64,000 nucleotides of DNA from JALQTD01 sp965656785. Lineage in GTDB: Bacteria; Bacteroidota; Bacteroidia; Flavobacteriales_D; Sanyastnellaceae. The notes beneath the pieces are model-generated. The model saw only the letters and a program-made list of their open reading frames with translations. It made no database searches and was not told the DNA's origin. Position numbers and translations under genes: made by a program. The stretch is taken from positions 1-64,000 of the forward strand of contig CBFHLY010000016.1 in assembly GCA_965656785.1 (NCBI GenBank). Direction: 5' to 3'. This document shows, piece after piece, positions 62,118 to 64,000 of this stretch (position 1 is its first letter; every line of letters starts with the position of its first letter).

Positions 62118-63587
62118 TCAGGAGTTGGCGTTGTTCAGGCCAAACGCCTCCGCGACGACCGCGCGGTCATCGAAGTCATGGCGAACGCCTTGGATTTCTT
62201 GGTACGTTTCGTGGCCCTTGCCCGCGACGAGGACGATGTCTCCGGGGCGCGCCACGGCGGCGGCCATTCGAATGGCCTCGCGGCGATCCGCAATGCTGAT
62301 GGCCTTCCGCGCTTGAATCGGGTCGAGCCCAGCGCGCATGTCGGCGAGGATGGCTTCGGGTTCTTCGCTGCGCGGGTTGTCCGAGGTCAGGAACACCCGG
62401 TCGCTCAAGTCGGCCGCAGCCCGCGCCATGACCGGTCGCTTCGTCTTGTCCCGATCGCCGCCGCAGCCCACGACGGTGATGACTTGCGTGTCGCCGGCGC
62501 GGAAGCTGCCGATGGTCTTCAGCACGTTTTCGAGCGCATCGGGCGTGTGGGCGTAATCCACCACGGCCGTCACGCCGTTGCCGACCTCGACCTGTTCGAA
62601 CCGGCCGGGAGGCGGCTTGAGCAAGGACAGAGCGGTCATGATTTCGAGCGTTTCGAACCCAAGTTCCCGGGCCACCGCGTACACGCTGAGCAAGTTCGAG
62701 GCGTTGAAGCCGCCGATGAGCCGCGAATACAAATCGTGTCCGTCGATGAACAGGTGCAACCCCTGCAGCGTGTTTTCGACGACGCGCGCCCGGTAGTCCG
62801 CCATCGCCGACACCGCGTAGTCGCGCACCCGCCCTTTGCAGCCGAGCACGAGGTCGTCCGCGTGGCGGTCGTCGCGGTTGATGAGCGCGAACGCCGAGCT
62901 GCTCAGCCCGTCAAAGAGGCCCCGCTTCGCGGCGAGGTAGTGGTTGAAGGTGCCGTGGTAGTCGAGGTGGTCGTGGGTGATGTTGCTGAACACCGCGCCG
63001 GCAAGGTGCGTGCCCGCGAGCCGGTGTTGGTGGATGCTGTGCGAGCTCGCTTCCATGAAGCAGAATTTGCAGCCCGCGTCGACCATTTGGCGGAAGAGTC
63101 GCTGCATTTGCACGGCATCCGGCGTGGTGTGCGTCGAGGGCACGACCTGGTCGTTGATGCGGTTTTCGACCGTGCTGAGGAGGCCGGTTTTTCGGTCCAA
63201 AGCCCGAAACAGCTGGTGCAACAGCGTGACGGTGGTGGTCTTCCCGTTCGTTCCGGTCACCGCGACGACGCGCATTTCGCGGCTCGGGTGGTCGTAGAAG
63301 CCGGCTGCGATTTGGCCCAAGGCCTTCGACGCATCGTGCACCTGCACGTACGTCACGCCCTCCGCGCGATCCTCCGGCAAGCGCTCGGCCACCACCGCGA
63401 TGGCGCCCCGCTCGATGGCCTGCGGAATGTAATCGTGCCCGTCCACCTTCGTGCCCGGCACCGCAACGAACACCCCAAACGGTTTCACCGCGCGGCTGTC
63501 GAACGCGACGTCTTCGACGGCCACGTGCGTGGGCCCGTTCACTTCGGCTATGCGGCAACCGTACAGGATGTCTTTCAGGAGTTTCAT
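62118..63587 (-). CDS. murE: UDP-MurNAc-tripeptide synthetase, meso-diaminopimelate type
   Basis: 489 residues. VVAVTGTNGKTTTVTLLHQL is the P-loop; SSHSIHQHRLAGTHLAGAVF (the HSI region) and THDHLDYHGTFNHYLAAKRG belong to the Mur ligase core; PPGRFEQVEVGNGVTAVVDY follows. LTSDNPRSEEPEAI contains DNPR, the signature of meso-A2pm-adding enzymes, so the peptidoglycan is meso-DAP type. The start overlaps the upstream gene's stop by ATGA. Confidence 0.96.
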   Translation of the reverse strand: MKLLKDILYGCRIAEVNGPTHVAVEDVAFDSRAVKPFGVFVAVPGTKVDGHDYIPQAIERGAIAVVAERLPEDRAEGVTYVQVHDASKALGQIAAGFYDHPSREMRVVAVTGTNGKTTTVTLLHQLFRALDRKTGLLSTVENRINDQVVPSTHTTPDAVQMQRLFRQMVDAGCKFCFMEASSHSIHQHRLAGTHLAGAVFSNITHDHLDYHGTFNHYLAAKRGLFDGLSSSAFALINRDDRHADDLVLGCKGRVRDYAVSAMADYRARVVENTLQGLHLFIDGHDLYSRLIGGFNASNLLSVYAVARELGFETLEIMTALSLLKPPPGRFEQVEVGNGVTAVVDYAHTPDALENVLKTIGSFRAGDTQVITVVGCGGDRDKTKRPVMARAAADLSDRVFLTSDNPRSEEPEAILADMRAGLDPIQARKAISIADRREAIRMAAAVARPGDIVLVAGKGHETYQEIQGVRHDFDDRAVVAEAFGLNNANS

Positions 63588-64000
63588 GAGAGTTCGAGGT
63601 GGATGGTCCGGGCATGGCGCAGGGCGGTTCCCGGGATGATGCTTTGGCGGCGGACGGTGCCGATTCCGTCGGTGGTGACGGTCAAACCGGCGTTTTCCAA
63701 GAGGTACAGCGCATCGCGCAAGCCGAGGCCGCGCACGTCCGGCACCGCCGATGCGGGGACGGGCAAAGGGCTGACGAGGACGGAGTCGCGGTGGGTGGTC
63801 GCTCGGGCCCAATCGCCGAGGCGCTCGGTTTCGAGGTACGCCACGCCCCACGCATCGTACAGCGTGAGCAGGTCCGCCTTCGCGCCGTCCTTGGCTCCGG
63901 GCAAGTGCGGAGTTTCCGCGAAGTTGCCCTCGGTGGCGGGGTGCAACGTGGGGTCGGTGGCGTAGACCTTGTCCGCGAGTTCCTGGAAGACGGGGCCGGC
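63584..64000 (-). CDS. ftsI: Penicillin-binding protein (FtsI) with PASTA domain, C-terminal part
   Basis: The minus-strand frame is open to the edge of the window, so the 5' part is missing. The visible 138 residues begin with AGPVFQELADKVYATDPTLH, a common segment right after the transpeptidase active region of class B PBPs. The last 65 residues, VPDVRGLGLRDALYLLENAG, are a PASTA domain, ending RHARTIHLEL. It cross-links septal peptidoglycan with FtsW. Position in front of murE supports ftsI/pbp. ATGA overlap with murE. Confidence 0.9.
   Translation of the reverse strand, partial: AGPVFQELADKVYATDPTLHPATEGNFAETPHLPGAKDGAKADLLTLYDAWGVAYLETERLGDWARATTHRDSVLVSPLPVPASAVPDVRGLGLRDALYLLENAGLTVTTDGIGTVRRQSIIPGTALRHARTIHLELS

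Overview
The window is bacterial chromosome, most likely from a high-GC member of the Bacteroidota (Flavobacteriales-like, probably marine). I infer this from type IX secretion features (two proteins with gliding-motility type B C-terminal domains, a PorP/SprF-like protein, SprB-type repeats), cysteine-rich DxDGSC repeats, promoters of the TTTG / TAnnTTTG kind, an almost complete lack of Shine-Dalgarno sequences, a Bacteroidota-type dcw cluster, and an FtsZ with a long tail. I see no rRNA, tRNA or CRISPR array.

Layout. (1) 0.4-16 kb is a surface-polysaccharide island. It has sulfotransferases, an IS3-family element that has truncated one of them, a 3-amino-3,6-dideoxyhexose module (two sugar 3,4-ketoisomerase paralogues, a DegT aminotransferase, two hexapeptide acyltransferases), two GT4-type glycosyltransferases around wecB, a SatD/DUF3307 pair, and a second operon of three GT2-like glycosyltransferases plus a sulfotransferase. 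Decayed pieces and small ORFs lie between the operons. (2) 16-27.7 kb holds surface proteins. One is a SprB-repeat protein with a dockerin-like tail. Next to it is a tightly coupled operon: two lipoproteins, a Tat-exported DUF1501-type protein, a cytochrome-like lipoprotein, a small lipoprotein, a 1144-residue type B CTD adhesin, and a PorP/SprF-like partner. (3) 27.7-35.3 kb has a MoxR ATPase, a GT2, three periplasmic PpiC/SurA-like chaperones and guaB. (4) 35.5-40.1 kb has another type B CTD protein and a Wzc-like tyrosine autokinase with a (YG)8 tail. (5) 40.2-50.3 kb has a 1616-residue cysteine-rich surface protein with a strong terminator, a nitroreductase, an SDR, an ASPIC/UnbV FG-GAP protein, and an unusual cytosolic-domain/beta-barrel fusion. 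(6) 50.3-64 kb has MarR/YceI and then, all on the minus strand, ftsI(partial)-murE-mraY-murD-ftsW-murG-murC-ftsQ-ftsA-ftsZ-yqeY ending in a hairpin terminator.

How the parts fit. The sugar-nucleotide enzymes, glycosyltransferases and sulfotransferases would make an aminodeoxy, possibly sulfated glycan; the Wzc-like kinase could govern its export. The T9SS cargo proteins and lipoproteins build the outer surface, and the PpiC/SurA proteins would help fold outer-membrane proteins. The dcw genes build and divide the peptidoglycan sacculus.

The most novel-looking signals are two. First, a 27-residue, Cys-bounded, EF-hand/dockerin-like C-terminus is shared with identical spacing by three otherwise different secreted proteins; it sits where a T9SS sorting domain would be. 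Second, the operon couples DUF1501 and cytochrome-like lipoproteins to a T9SS adhesin and its PorP/SprF partner.
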